Source: Candidatus Freyarchaeota archaeon (GTDB lineage: Archaea; Asgardarchaeota; Jordiarchaeia; Jordiarchaeales; Jordiarchaeaceae). From it: a DNA stretch of 64,000 nucleotides. Within the stretch, counting starts at the first letter, position 1. Each line of letters opens with the position of its first letter. Below are positions 1-8,368 of the stretch, piece after piece. Both the position numbers and the translations under genes were made by a program. Where the stretch lies: NCBI GenBank assembly GCA_030587365.1, contig JAUQZE010000027.1, positions 310,001 through 374,000 on the forward strand, in the 5' to 3' direction. Under the pieces are notes generated by a model. The model was not told the origin of the DNA. It saw only the letters and a list, made by a program, of their open reading frames with translations, and made no database searches.

Positions 1-76
1 TAAACTCTAGCTCGCATCATGGCAAGGTTTTTAAATAATTGTTTTTTCATGATAATCTTGATAAGGTGCCGTCAAG

Positions 77-430
77 TTGGATGTCGAAACAGATTCCACA
101 ATTCCCCGTTATGTAATTAGTTTTGATGATGTGCCGCAGTGGGCGAGGCTGGTTAACTTATTTGCGGATAGATGCTACAAGCAACTTGGAGACCGCCTAG
201 TAAGTGTTATTGCTCTCTCCCGTGAGGACGAGCAGCTCTACGAGAGTAATGTTCTTGTAGTCGTTAGAGACGATGGCAAAGATGTTACCGAGAAGATTAT
301 CCAAGCCAAGTGGATGGCTGAAGAAGACGCCGGCGTTAAAGAAAACCTAAGCATAAACTTCCTAACATGCACACCAAAAGAAAAGGTTTTTTCCTCCGCC
401 TTCGAGCGGGAGGGATTCCATGTCAAATAA
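77..430 (+). CDS. Degenerate MNT-type nucleotidyltransferase, partner of HEPN gene
   Basis: A 117-residue protein that begins at TTG. Its place directly before a HEPN gene, with an 11-base overlap, is the layout of MNT/HEPN (type VII) toxin-antitoxin pairs, in which the small nucleotidyltransferase modifies and silences the HEPN RNase. The central part, strand then ALSREDEQLYESN then LVVVRDD, lies where MNT proteins carry GSxxxG followed by DxD. The glycine-serine motif is not intact, so catalysis may be lost. The function is inferred mainly from context and a weak fold pattern; another small alpha/beta protein is possible. Confidence 0.55.
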   Translation: MDVETDSTIPRYVISFDDVPQWARLVNLFADRCYKQLGDRLVSVIALSREDEQLYESNVLVVVRDDGKDVTEKIIQAKWMAEEDAGVKENLSINFLTCTPKEKVFSSAFEREGFHVK

Positions 431-755
431 ATTAAGAGAGAAAGCTCTCCTCATCCTAAAAGAAGCCCAAAAAGATTCTGAGATAAAATGTTATAATAAA
501 GCTGTTAGCGCAGCATACTTCGCAACACGTATGGCCACAGAATCTTTCCTCGCAAACAGGATACAAAATCTCCCAAGAAGGGATGACAAACTAGCAAATG
601 TCCTGAGAAACCTTGGCTTCGCACCCCTAGCCGATAAATTATTACTCCTATACGAGCAACGCAAAAAAGCAGACTACGGAGAGAGAATAATGAACAAAAA
701 AGACTCAGAGGACGCAATACTATACGCAGAAACATTGCTGACAAAATTGACCTAA
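420..755 (+). CDS. HEPN domain protein, probable toxin of MNT/HEPN pair
   Basis: An all-helical protein of 111 residues that starts inside the 3' end of the preceding gene, so the two are translationally coupled. The N-terminal helices (KEAQKDSEIKCYNKAVSAAYFA) and the later RKKADYGE segment match the HEPN family (PF05168), where an R..ADY signature is common. No Rx4-6H RNase motif is obvious, as in several MNT-linked HEPN proteins. Likely role: an RNase-type toxin or a structural partner kept in check by the upstream nucleotidyltransferase-like protein. Confidence 0.7.
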   Translation: MSNKLREKALLILKEAQKDSEIKCYNKAVSAAYFATRMATESFLANRIQNLPRRDDKLANVLRNLGFAPLADKLLLLYEQRKKADYGERIMNKKDSEDAILYAETLLTKLT

Positions 756-1082
756 TGTTAAAGCATATCGGCATCTCACATATGGTTTAAATTTTATTTG
801 ATAGTTCCCACTTTTTTGCAGGGTTATCATTTGACGATGTGTTTATGTTTTAAGCTATATGCCCAAGGAACAAAGAGAGGAAATATTAGAAACTTACAGA
901 AATAACCGAAGTTCCTACCTCACCAATCCCTGAACCGAAACACTCCCATCCCAGAAAGACACCCGAATCCAAAAACTACAAAAGGCGCTCGAGGCGACAA
1001 AAACTTCAAGTTGACAATATCACCGTGAAAATAGCGAACATTATATATTTAGTTATATTTAGTATACCATGCTATCCATTGG
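756..1082. other. Intergenic stretch without a supported gene
   Basis: A short reading frame starts with ATG at 859, stops at TGA 931 and stays open to TGA 1012. It would encode charged helical residues only. It has no family match that I recognise and I do not call it. An AT-rich stretch with TATA-like TTATATATTTAG lies near 1040, about 45 bases before the next start, and is the likely promoter of the gene at 1083. Confidence 0.4.
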
Positions 1083-1364
1083 GTGTTTGGAGTGTATACC
1101 ACAATAAAAGTTCTAAAAGAGACCGCACGTACGTTAGCGAAATTCGTTGGTAAACTAACTAGTGAGCGAGAGAGAAAAATTTCGTATGACGATTTAATTA
1201 ACCATCTGATCGATATTGCAACTGACGAGGAAGTTTCGTCTAAGAAAAGGCAAAAGGAATTAAGCTATGCTACCAGAAAGCTACTGGAAATGATGGAACA
1301 TCCAGTTGTAGGGGCGGGGCCTCAGGATTTCAGAGAATATGATTACAGTGATATTGAAGAGTAA
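1083..1364 (+). CDS. Small antitoxin-like protein (VapB/RHH type)
   Basis: A protein of 93 residues if GTG 1083 is used; GTG 1092 gives a start at VYTTIKV. The opening strand TTIKV followed by KETARTLAKFVGK and SYDDLINHLID resembles the ribbon-helix-helix start of VapB-type antitoxins, which often begin with T-I-x-V followed by two helices. The C-terminal half is charged and helical, as in antitoxin toxin-binding tails. No PIN-domain toxin follows, so it is an orphan or a general DNA-binding protein. Assignment is by pattern only. Confidence 0.5.
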   Translation: MFGVYTTIKVLKETARTLAKFVGKLTSERERKISYDDLINHLIDIATDEEVSSKKRQKELSYATRKLLEMMEHPVVGAGPQDFREYDYSDIEE

Positions 1365-1402
1365 GCAACAGTAGAAGGATTTAGTACCAAGTAATACCAT
1401 AT

Positions 1403-1609
1403 ATGAATCTAGTTCCCGTCGCCACCAGTTGGGCGGAGACGCTAAACGCCTGCAAGAAGAAGAGTGGAGAGGTTCATGCCGCAACAAGACAGGTGCTCCC
1501 CGATGAAGCGGGAACCGAACACCACTTGGAATGTCCTAGATGGGTAAGTTTCGGACAAGGTATGCAAAGGCAATTAATTTTGGTTATCGAAGCCTCGTAC
1601 CACATATAA
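1403..1609 (+). pseudogene. Possible TnpB 3'-end remnant (IS200/IS605 type)
   Basis: This 68-codon frame has the look of the low-complexity tail that many archaeal TnpB proteins carry past the zinc ribbon (NLVPVATSWAETLNACKK, then a DEAGTEHH segment). That stretch overlaps the transposon right end and its guide RNA. No RuvC-like body, zinc ribbon or TnpA lies upstream. If correct, only the right-end scar of an element remains. The alternative is a spurious frame. Confidence 0.3.
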
Positions 1610-1670
1610 AAACAATGTAAAAAGGGTTTATTTGTCTAAAACGCGGAGCGCATGAGGGTTGCTATGAAAA

Positions 1671-1869
1671 AGCTTTCTAAAAAGCGAAGCTTATGTAGGT
1701 TTATTATACTATAAAAGAGTAGGAATAATTCTTTTTTAAAAATTGGCTGGAAACTTTCTAAAAAGATTCTCCTATAGCAAAAGATACATAACCATATAGA
1801 AAAAGCTATATAAATATTTATCAATTGTCTATTAGCAATCGCTTGTCTATTAGCAGCCACTTGTCTTTA
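1671..1869. repeat. Cluster of short direct repeats upstream of the protease gene
   Basis: CTTTCTAAAAAG occurs at 1671 and again at 1752. TTGTCTATTAGCA occurs at 1825 and 1843, an 18-base period, and a third partial copy (TTGTCTTTA) follows at 1861. A TATA-like CTATATAAATAT lies at about 1806. The region holds no gene. The repeats could be regulator binding sites for the gene at 1912 or slippage products. Confidence 0.5.
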
Positions 1870-1911
1870 TTCTAATTATTAAGAATAAATGTTTTCAGGC
1901 GGTAAATCAAA

Positions 1912-3150
1912 TTGGGTTTTGAAGTTCGAGATGTTCAAGGGAAAATTGAATTAGCGGGGGCGTCCTTTAAGGAAGGAAAGTTTTCGGATGCTAAGAAGGC
2001 CTATGTTGAAATCTTAAGGAAGAATCCGACGAATTATAGCGCTATTTTTCATTTGGGTCAAATTGCATTGCTTTCTAATCATTTAGAGGACGCGCAGAAG
2101 TGGTTAACCAAAGCACTTGACCTTAAGCCTAAGGAACAAGCTCCTAAATCTTTGCTTGGTGAGGTTTTCTATCGTCGGAAAGAATTTCTCAAAGCAGCAC
2201 CCTTGTTCCGTTCTGCGGGAGGGGCAGAAGGGACGGTTAAGGCTAAGAAATTAGAGAGTTTTAAGGGAGTTTACCCTTATCAGATTGAGGGAGAGACTAA
2301 TGTTTCCCACGTTAAATTTGTGTTAACAGATCCCTTGCCAGTGGTTCAGGTTCAAGTAGATGATAGTAAACCAGTCAACTTCTTTATTGATACCGGAGGC
2401 GGGGAAGTAGTTCTTGACACAGAATTTGCTCGAGAACTGGAAATAGTCCAATTTGGATCGGAAGGAGGAATCTTTGCTGGAGGAAAAAAGGCAGATTATC
2501 AGCATGGCAAGGTTGATTCTTTTAGGATAGGTGATTTTAGGATTAACAATGTTCCTGTTAACATCTTGCCAATCCGCCATTTTTCTGAGCCTATTTTTTC
2601 TGGATTGCAGGTGGATGGTGTTATTGGGACAGTCTTGCTCTATCAATTTCTTGCGACTTTGGACTATCCTCATAGTCAATTGATTTTACGACGCAAAAGC
2701 GAAAGCAATCTGAAGATGGTCGAAGCAGAAGCTAAAGATCAAAAATCGGTTATTGTTCCTTTTTGGATGGCTGGTGATCACTACATGGTAGCATGGGGGA
2801 AGGTGAACAGTAGCATCCCTCTAATTTTCCTTGTCGATACAGGGTTGGCAGGTAATGGTTTTACCTGCCCTAGATCCACCCTAGAAGAAGCAAACATCGA
2901 GTTACAAGAAAATATGGCAAGTGAAGGAATAGGGGGAGGTGGAAAGGTTAAGGCTATCCCCTTTAAAGTGAACAAGTTAAGTTTGGGGAACACTCAAGAG
3001 GAAAACATTCAAGGGGTCTATTTGGATAATTTTCCATTTGAAAATGCGTTTGGGTTTCATGTTGGAGGGCTAATTTCCCACGAGTTTTTCAAAAACTATG
3101 TTTTGACTCTAGACTTTGTGGGGATGAGATATTTTCTAAAGAGGAAATAA
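1912..3150 (+). CDS. TPR protein with two retropepsin-like aspartic protease domains
   Basis: A 412-residue protein starting at TTG. Residues 10-105 form about three TPR-type helical repeats (for example AKKAYVEILRKNPTNYSAIF and AQKWLTKALDLKP). Two retropepsin-like domains (PF13650 type) follow. The first has the catalytic FIDTGGG at D160-T161-G162 and the second has FLVDTGLAG at D309-T310-G311. Both keep Asp-Thr-Gly, so one chain could form a pepsin-like active site from its two halves. I see no signal peptide or membrane segment, so it is probably cytoplasmic. Substrate unknown. It stands alone, between a repeat-rich leader and the convergent hydrogenase operon. Confidence 0.8.
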   Translation: MGFEVRDVQGKIELAGASFKEGKFSDAKKAYVEILRKNPTNYSAIFHLGQIALLSNHLEDAQKWLTKALDLKPKEQAPKSLLGEVFYRRKEFLKAAPLFRSAGGAEGTVKAKKLESFKGVYPYQIEGETNVSHVKFVLTDPLPVVQVQVDDSKPVNFFIDTGGGEVVLDTEFARELEIVQFGSEGGIFAGGKKADYQHGKVDSFRIGDFRINNVPVNILPIRHFSEPIFSGLQVDGVIGTVLLYQFLATLDYPHSQLILRRKSESNLKMVEAEAKDQKSVIVPFWMAGDHYMVAWGKVNSSIPLIFLVDTGLAGNGFTCPRSTLEEANIELQENMASEGIGGGGKVKAIPFKVNKLSLGNTQEENIQGVYLDNFPFENAFGFHVGGLISHEFFKNYVLTLDFVGMRYFLKRK

Positions 3151-3394
3151 CACTGAAATTAAGCTTGACTGCTTTTTGTTTTTTGGGTCTTGCAACAAAG
3201 AACCTCACTCCGATGTGCATTTCAGGCATAAACCACTCATAAAAACAAGTCAAAACGAAAACGGAGAAAAACACACAACTGGAACCCAATATTCACATAA
3301 ACAATTATTCACATAAACAATAAGACCACACAAACAAAAAATCACAAAACAGAGAAATCAAAATAAAAAAGATGAAAAAGAAAGGAGAGTAACC
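3151..3394. other. Convergent intergenic region
   Basis: This lies between the ends of the protease gene and the nuoI-like gene. The first part is T-rich (TTGACTGCTTTTTGTTTTTTG from about 3165) and could end plus-strand transcripts. The rest is A/C-rich with a repeated ATTCACATAAACAAT at 3290 and 3305. No coding sequence is supported. Confidence 0.4.
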
Positions 3395-3784
3395 CTACTC
3401 AGTCGTCATATCGACAACCCATTGCATAGCCTTTCTGTCAGAAGTAGCAAGCTCGTACGTCGTAGTCATCTCAAGAGCATCACGAGGACAAGACTCCACA
3501 CACTGCTCGCAAAAGAGACATGAGCCAATGTCGCACACAGGCAGCTTCGCGGCTTTGTTTTTTAGTTCTTGGGGGTATTCTTCGGGCCAGTCTATCATGG
3601 TGATTGCCATTGAGGGGCAGTCTTTGGCGCAGGTTCCGCATCCTACGCATCTTTTTAGATATAGTATGTGTCTTCCTCTTAGGTGTTGGAAGGGTGTTAG
3701 TTTTTCGAAGGGGTAGAATACTGTTGCTGGTTTTCTGGGTAGGTTTCTTAACAGTTCATTTTCCATTCTTCCTGGTCTGACCAT
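3395..3784 (-). CDS. 2x[4Fe-4S] ferredoxin subunit of complex-I-like hydrogenase (NuoI/FpoI/EchF homologue)
   Basis: A 129-residue protein with two ferredoxin motifs: C46-x2-C49-x2-C52-x3-C56 (RCVGCGTCAKDCP) and C89-x2-C92-x2-C95-x3-C99 (CLFCEQCVESCP). The subunit carries electrons from the soluble donor to the cluster in subunit B. It is the last gene of a minus-strand A-B-C-D-H-I operon and follows H after 19 bases. The plus strand shifts from A/C-rich to G/T-rich near 3,550, inside the gene, so its coding strand changes codon type part way through. Confidence 0.92.
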   Translation of the reverse strand: MVRPGRMENELLRNLPRKPATVFYPFEKLTPFQHLRGRHILYLKRCVGCGTCAKDCPSMAITMIDWPEEYPQELKNKAAKLPVCDIGSCLFCEQCVESCPRDALEMTTTYELATSDRKAMQWVVDMTTE

Positions 3785-3803
3785 CGTGCTTCACGCTCCT
3801 AAA

Positions 3804-5069
3804 TCAGATTAGTATTGTTATCCATAATAGTAGGTAGTAGGTTGCTTGCCATCCGAATAGGTCGAAGTAGAATGCTACCTCAAGTATTATTATGTTTAGG
3901 AAAGCTAGGGGGATTAGATACTTCCATGAGCCTCGAACCACTTGGTCTATTCGGAATCTTGCGAACAGAGTCCTCAGGTTTGCTATCAGGAAAATTATTG
4001 CAAAGACTTTTACTAGGAACCATCCGGTGCCGATAACGTAGCCCCACGGGAACGCTCCCATGAGGCGTTCTAATTCAGATAATCCGATTTGGCTTCCTGG
4101 GCCCCAGGGTCCGCCTAGGAATAGTGCCGCTGCTAATCCCGCACCCCATAGGTATTCAAGATCCGAGGCCAGTCGGAAAATTCCTAGTTTTCTGCCGGAT
4201 ATTTCGGTCTGCCATCCGGCTACTATTTCTGTATGTGCCTCTGGAATGTCGAAGGGTACTTTTTCCAGCTCCGCCATTAGAGAAATCACGAATACAGCAA
4301 ATGAGATGGGGGCGAATACTATGAACGGCATACCTATGGTTGCTTGGATTTGAGTTATGTTTGCCACTGTCAAAACCGAAAGAGCTGTAGGTGGAACTAG
4401 TGTTGATGGAAGTGATACGCCGAGAGCGAGCAGATAGTTATTTACCTGTATCGGCGCTGAGTAATAGTACCCTACTATAATTGCAGGTGTTATGACTGAT
4501 AATACAAAGGGAATTTCGTAGGCTATAAGCTGCATGCCCGCTCTGGCTGTTCCCACCTCGCTGAACCTGTTGGTTGAGAACCAGCCGGTCAGGATGACTG
4601 TTAGGGCGAAGATCGTAGACAGGAACAGTAATACTATGAGGTCTCCCTCGAAGCTTATGATGCCCGTGCTCTTGTATACTGGAATAAACATTAGCATAAC
4701 TAGGGACAGTGTCAGCGCAAAAATCGGGGTTGCCGCTAAACTACGCGCTTCAGCGCCGCTCTGCACCACGTCCTCCTTGGCTAATAGTTTGATGAGGTCC
4801 GCTAGAGGTTGTAGTATTCCATGATATCCGGTGTGGAAAGGTCCGACCCGGTTCTGTAATCGGGCATAGATTTTTCTGTCGTACCATTCCGCAAAAAGTG
4901 AAACGACGCCTACGAATAGAATACCGGGAAACACGATTATTTTAAACAGATCCTTCAATATGCTGCCCTGTTGCCCAAGTAAATACTGAAAGATTATGGT
5001 AGTATAACCGTATTGTAGATATAAGTACAGTGAAAGGTACCATAGTAGGTTAAAGGCCATTTTTACCAC
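3804..5069 (-). CDS. Membrane subunit H of complex-I-like hydrogenase (NuoH/FpoH/MbhM homologue)
   Basis: A 421-residue protein with about nine hydrophobic segments. It carries the family's conserved loops: YARLQNRVGP near residue 75, and EKVPFDIPEAHTEIVAGWQTE in the second half, where acidic residues form the quinone-cavity or proton-path region in complex I and its hydrogenase relatives. It anchors the hydrophilic arm to the membrane. The start (GTG 5069, or ATG 5060) overlaps the end of subunit D, so translation is coupled. Subunit identity is firm; whether it couples to H+ or Na+ is not visible. Confidence 0.95.
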   Translation of the reverse strand: MVKMAFNLLWYLSLYLYLQYGYTTIIFQYLLGQQGSILKDLFKIIVFPGILFVGVVSLFAEWYDRKIYARLQNRVGPFHTGYHGILQPLADLIKLLAKEDVVQSGAEARSLAATPIFALTLSLVMLMFIPVYKSTGIISFEGDLIVLLFLSTIFALTVILTGWFSTNRFSEVGTARAGMQLIAYEIPFVLSVITPAIIVGYYYSAPIQVNNYLLALGVSLPSTLVPPTALSVLTVANITQIQATIGMPFIVFAPISFAVFVISLMAELEKVPFDIPEAHTEIVAGWQTEISGRKLGIFRLASDLEYLWGAGLAAALFLGGPWGPGSQIGLSELERLMGAFPWGYVIGTGWFLVKVFAIIFLIANLRTLFARFRIDQVVRGSWKYLIPLAFLNIIILEVAFYFDLFGWQATYYLLLWITILI

Positions 5070-6241
5070 CTTTTCTTTTCGTAAAATTCAATACCATATC
5101 TTCGCAAACTTTCTAAATCCATTGTCCAAGTCTTTTCTTTTTCTGCATCTACAAATGTGACTCTATCGGTGCAACTTAAACACGGATCTATCGCTGCAAT
5201 AACTATGGGTACGTCTGCAATGTAGCCTCCCTTTAACATATACTCTACCGAAGGCCAGTTTGCTAGTGACGGTGTTCTTACCTTTACCCGTTCAGGTTTA
5301 TCTGATCCATTCGCTTTTATGTAGTATATGAGTTCTCCTCTGGGCGCCTCATATCTGCTCAGTACTTCTCCTTCTGGTACACGTCTTTTTAGTTTTAGTC
5401 TGATTTCGTCCTTAGGAAGGTGGTCAACCATCCAATCTATCATATTGCATGACTGGAGCGTTTCCAGAATGCGTACCGCCACTCTTCCAAACACGTCACG
5501 TGAGTCCCAAGTAATCACGTCGAAGGGTACTTCACCGTAAGCAGCGTTTGGATCGTCTTTGCGACAGTCCATATTGATTCCTGAGGCTCTTAAAGTTGGT
5601 CCAACGGCTCCCAGTTTACGCGCAACTTCTGGCGGTAGTACTCCTACACCTTGGGCTCTTTTCAGAATTGTGGGCTCATTGACGCAGACCTTTAGGTAAT
5701 ACTGCATTCTTTTTCTCAAGATGTCCATACCTTTTTTGATTGTGGGTATGGTATCCTTACTTATGTCTCTTCTAACTCCTCCAATGGTGTTCATGGCATA
5801 GTTTACCCTGTTTCCAGAGATTGCTTCAAGTAAGTCCATGACGACTTCTCGGTCTCTCCATGTGTAGTGTAAGAGTGTATCGAATCCTATTTCGTGTCCC
5901 GCTACTCCAAGCCATAGATAGTGTGAGTGAATTCTCTCCAACTCGCAGACAATGGTTCTTATGTAGAGTCCTCTTCGGGGAACATCTTCGTCAAGTAGCT
6001 CTTCAACTCCCTGTGTGAATGTCGTTGTGTGAGCGTGAGAACAAATACCACATACTCTCTCGAAGAAGTATATGTCTCGAACGTATGTCCTTAATTCAGC
6101 GGATTTTTCCATTCCTCGATGGTTGTATCCTATCCTAATTTTGGCATCCACAACCTGCTCTCCGTCAACTTCAATAGTGAAGTTTACTGGTTCCTTCAAT
6201 GCTGGATGCTGTGGTCCTATTGGTATTTTAACAGTCGACAT
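5063..6241 (-). CDS. [NiFe]-hydrogenase large subunit, group 4 type (NuoD homologue with intact Ni ligands)
   Basis: A 392-residue catalytic subunit. It carries both metal motifs of [NiFe]-hydrogenases: RVCGICSHAH with C64 and C67, and DPCLSCTDR with C354 and C357. NuoD and FpoD of complex I and F420H2 dehydrogenase have lost these cysteines, so hydrogen evolution or uptake is the expected reaction, with ferredoxin as probable partner. A 35-residue tail follows the second motif; whether it is cleaved is open, but a maturation protease gene lies at 42 kb. It ends inside the start of subunit H and begins 3 bases after subunit C. Function follows from family knowledge; physiology is inference. 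Confidence 0.93.
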   Translation of the reverse strand: MSTVKIPIGPQHPALKEPVNFTIEVDGEQVVDAKIRIGYNHRGMEKSAELRTYVRDIYFFERVCGICSHAHTTTFTQGVEELLDEDVPRRGLYIRTIVCELERIHSHYLWLGVAGHEIGFDTLLHYTWRDREVVMDLLEAISGNRVNYAMNTIGGVRRDISKDTIPTIKKGMDILRKRMQYYLKVCVNEPTILKRAQGVGVLPPEVARKLGAVGPTLRASGINMDCRKDDPNAAYGEVPFDVITWDSRDVFGRVAVRILETLQSCNMIDWMVDHLPKDEIRLKLKRRVPEGEVLSRYEAPRGELIYYIKANGSDKPERVKVRTPSLANWPSVEYMLKGGYIADVPIVIAAIDPCLSCTDRVTFVDAEKEKTWTMDLESLRRYGIEFYEKKRW

Positions 6242-6244
6242 TTT

Positions 6245-6763
6245 TTATTCAACTCCTTCTGGTAGCCAATCTTTGCGCAGAGGATATACTCCCTCAGGCC
6301 AGTCATCTGGCAGAATTAAACGCTCTAAATTGGGGTGGTTTTCAAAAACTATTCCTAGAAGGTCATGTACTTCTCTCTCATAGAAAATAGCTGCTGGTAA
6401 TATGTCAACAATAGTTTCAATTTTGGGTTTTTTCCTAGGAACTTCGGCTCTAACCGAGGGATACGTGCGGTATCCTTGGTACTTGTACAGGTGATATATG
6501 ACCTCTAAGGTTTCTCCCTTGTCAACGCCGGTTATAGTGGTCAGGTGTTGTAAGTCCCAGTTGTCTTTCATCCATTGGATAACCTTTCTGTGGTCTCCAG
6601 GCTTTACCCTAATGAATATTCTTTTCGCTCTTGGAACCCATACCTCGACGGCGTCTCCGAATGCTTTTTCCAGCTCCGTTTTTAATTTTTCATCCTCTTT
6701 TGCGGGGGGTTTTACTTTAGGCTTTGCTTCTTTCTTTGTTTCCTTTTCTTCTTCGGTCATCAT
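6245..6763 (-). CDS. Subunit C of complex-I-like hydrogenase (NuoC/FpoC/EchD homologue)
   Basis: A 172-residue hydrophilic subunit of the peripheral arm. The first 35 residues are a lysine- and glutamate-rich extension. The body has the 30-kDa subunit pattern ending in YEREVHDLLGIVFENHPNLERLILPDDW near residues 130-160, the signature that contacts the large subunit. The ATG has a strong ribosome site (AGGAGG). It lies between B and D in the usual nuo/fpo order with 2-3 base gaps, so it is part of one transcript. Confidence 0.92.
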   Translation of the reverse strand: MMTEEEKETKKEAKPKVKPPAKEDEKLKTELEKAFGDAVEVWVPRAKRIFIRVKPGDHRKVIQWMKDNWDLQHLTTITGVDKGETLEVIYHLYKYQGYRTYPSVRAEVPRKKPKIETIVDILPAAIFYEREVHDLLGIVFENHPNLERLILPDDWPEGVYPLRKDWLPEGVE

Positions 6764-6765
6764 GT

Positions 6766-7200
6766 TTATCCTCCTTTTAGTTTTCCCAGTAGTTTTGCAA
6801 CTGCGTCAATTATCGCTTCAGGTTTGGGAGGACATCCTGGTACGTACATGTTAACTGGAATTATTTTGTCGTATCCTCCCTCGATATTGTAGCATCCTTG
6901 GAAAACGCCTCCAGAGATGGCACAGTTTCCGACGGCGATAACGAATTTTGGTTCCGGCATCTGCTCATATAGGCGCTTGAATCTGGGTGTCATTTGTTTC
7001 GTTATTGAGCCTGTGCCTACCATCACGTCTGCGTGTCTCGGTGAACCTACCAAGAGTATGCCGAAACGTTCAATGTCGTATCTGGGCATTAGAGCGGCGA
7101 TAACTTCTATGTCACAGGCGTTGCATGCTCCGGTGTTCATGTGGAAAACCCAAGGGGATTTTACCCTCGACCAGGTTACAAGTTTATCCTTAAGTCCCAA
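6766..7200 (-). CDS. Small subunit B with proximal [4Fe-4S] cluster (NuoB/MbhJ/EchC homologue)
   Basis: A 144-residue protein starting at TTG after a GGTGGG ribosome site. The cluster ligands are C26-x2-C29 (ACNACDIEVIAAL), C93 and C123 (PGCPPKPEA). The C-x-x-C spacing is that of group 4 hydrogenase small subunits; complex I NuoB has two adjacent cysteines here. This agrees with the intact nickel ligands of subunit D. The protein passes electrons between the two-cluster subunit I and the [NiFe] site. Confidence 0.93.
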   Translation of the reverse strand: MGLKDKLVTWSRVKSPWVFHMNTGACNACDIEVIAALMPRYDIERFGILLVGSPRHADVMVGTGSITKQMTPRFKRLYEQMPEPKFVIAVGNCAISGGVFQGCYNIEGGYDKIIPVNMYVPGCPPKPEAIIDAVAKLLGKLKGG

Positions 7201-7216
7201 CTATTACCCACCTTCA

Positions 7217-7534
7217 CTATTTCCTATATAGAACCAACACTGCCGCTATTGTGGCAAAGGCCACAAATATTCCACCGTAGAGTGGATTCGCGAAAGCAGA
7301 GGTGAATACCAGAAAACCCGCTGTTTCAAGTATTGTGAAGAAAACCGCGTAGTAGAACAACTGCAGTCTAAACTGGAACTTCTCCGCGGGGTATTTTTCC
7401 CCACAAGCGTACACACTCATTTTATCCTTGCTTTTCTTTCCTTTAGGTGCCAAAAACCTTGCAGAAAAGTATAATCCACAAGCACTAAGAAAGCTGATTA
7501 ACAATGCTAGTCCAAATGTGGCAATATCGGGCAA
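7217..7534 (-). CDS. Membrane subunit A of complex-I-like hydrogenase (NuoA/FpoA homologue)
   Basis: A 105-residue protein with three hydrophobic segments and the NuoA-type loop SVYACGEKYPAEKFQFRLQLFYYA, including the conserved cysteine near residue 44. It is the first gene of the minus-strand operon, 16 bases before B. Simple group 4 hydrogenases such as Ech and Mbh lack a NuoA subunit, so its presence beside a hydrogenase-type D subunit is notable. Confidence 0.9.
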   Translation of the reverse strand: MPDIATFGLALLISFLSACGLYFSARFLAPKGKKSKDKMSVYACGEKYPAEKFQFRLQLFYYAVFFTILETAGFLVFTSAFANPLYGGIFVAFATIAAVLVLYRK

Positions 7535-7889
7535 TGTCTGTTTGCACCTCCAACTCTAAAATAATAGCGATTAGATACCTTTACCTATTTAAGGCTTCAC
7601 ACTAACAAAGATTTATCTGCATTAAAAGTTTTTCCTCGCCGATTTTCGTTTTTTAAAGTTTTTCATCGGACTTTTTTAACAAGTTCCCTCGGACTATTTT
7701 CATATTTTTCGGAATTCGATTTTTCTAACCCCCAAATTCGCCTATATTTTGGGTAAGCTTTGCACAAATGTTTTAAATAGGATGATAATTGTTCCCACAA
7801 AACATTTTTTATAGGCGTAAAAAACATAAGGTTTTTTTAAAGGAAAGAATACTATATTTAAAATCACAGACAACCTTCGTTTTGGCAAG
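7535..7889. promoter_or_regulatory. Divergent promoter region between hydrogenase operon and gcvH
   Basis: A 355-base AT-rich spacer between divergent genes. It should hold the promoter of the A-to-I operon (towards the left) and that of gcvH (towards the right; TATA-like CTATATTTAAAAT at about 7,852). A near-repeat TTAAAGTTTTTC followed by TCGxC occurs at about 7,625 and 7,655 and could be a regulator site. No gene is seen. Confidence 0.45.
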
Positions 7890-8342
7890 GTGTTAGATAT
7901 GGAGGTAACATTTACTTTAGAAGGTGAGAGCGTCACCATCAAACTTCCCGAAGACCTATACTATAACAATGATCACTGCTGGGTTAAGGTAGAGAACGGA
8001 AAAGCGAGAATCGGATTCGACGACTTCGGCCAAGCAACCGCGGGAAAAATCCTGTTCGTAAGACTCAAACCCGAGGGGAAAACCACTGAGGCGGATAAGA
8101 GCTTCGGTTCCGTAGAAACCGGAAAATGGGTCGGCCCGCTAAAAGCTCCTATCAGCGGCACTATCTTGGAAGTCAATCCTGAACTAAAAAAGAAGCCCAC
8201 GATTATCAATGAGGATCCCTACGGAAAAGGATGGTTAGTGGTTGTACAACCAACAAATCTAAAACCAGAATTATCTAAACTTATCACCGGTGCCTCTATC
8301 AAAAACTGGATAAACAAGGAGATAAAAGAAAGGCTCAAATAA
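7890..8342 (+). CDS. gcvH: GcvH-like lipoyl carrier protein
   Basis: A protein of up to 150 residues; GTG 7890 and ATG 7899 are both possible, and AGGTG seven bases before ATG 7899 favours the latter. It has the glycine-cleavage H-protein fold pattern: DHCWVKVENGKARIGFDDFGQ near residue 28, then FGSVETGKWVGPLKAPISG. K79 (counting from GTG) lies eight residues before the proline of PISG, the spacing of the lipoyl-lysine. A lipoate ligase follows 26 bases later, which presumably loads it. No gcvT or gcvP is in the window, so a role outside glycine cleavage is possible. Confidence 0.87.
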   Translation: MLDMEVTFTLEGESVTIKLPEDLYYNNDHCWVKVENGKARIGFDDFGQATAGKILFVRLKPEGKTTEADKSFGSVETGKWVGPLKAPISGTILEVNPELKKKPTIINEDPYGKGWLVVVQPTNLKPELSKLITGASIKNWINKEIKERLK

Positions 8343-8368
8343 ATCAACATTTCACTCTTTTTTAATTT

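Noticed and set aside
859..1014. Short plus-strand frame with in-frame TGA, considered as a second selenoprotein
   Set aside because: No Cys/Sec redox motif around the TGA, no family match and no SECIS-like hairpin after it.
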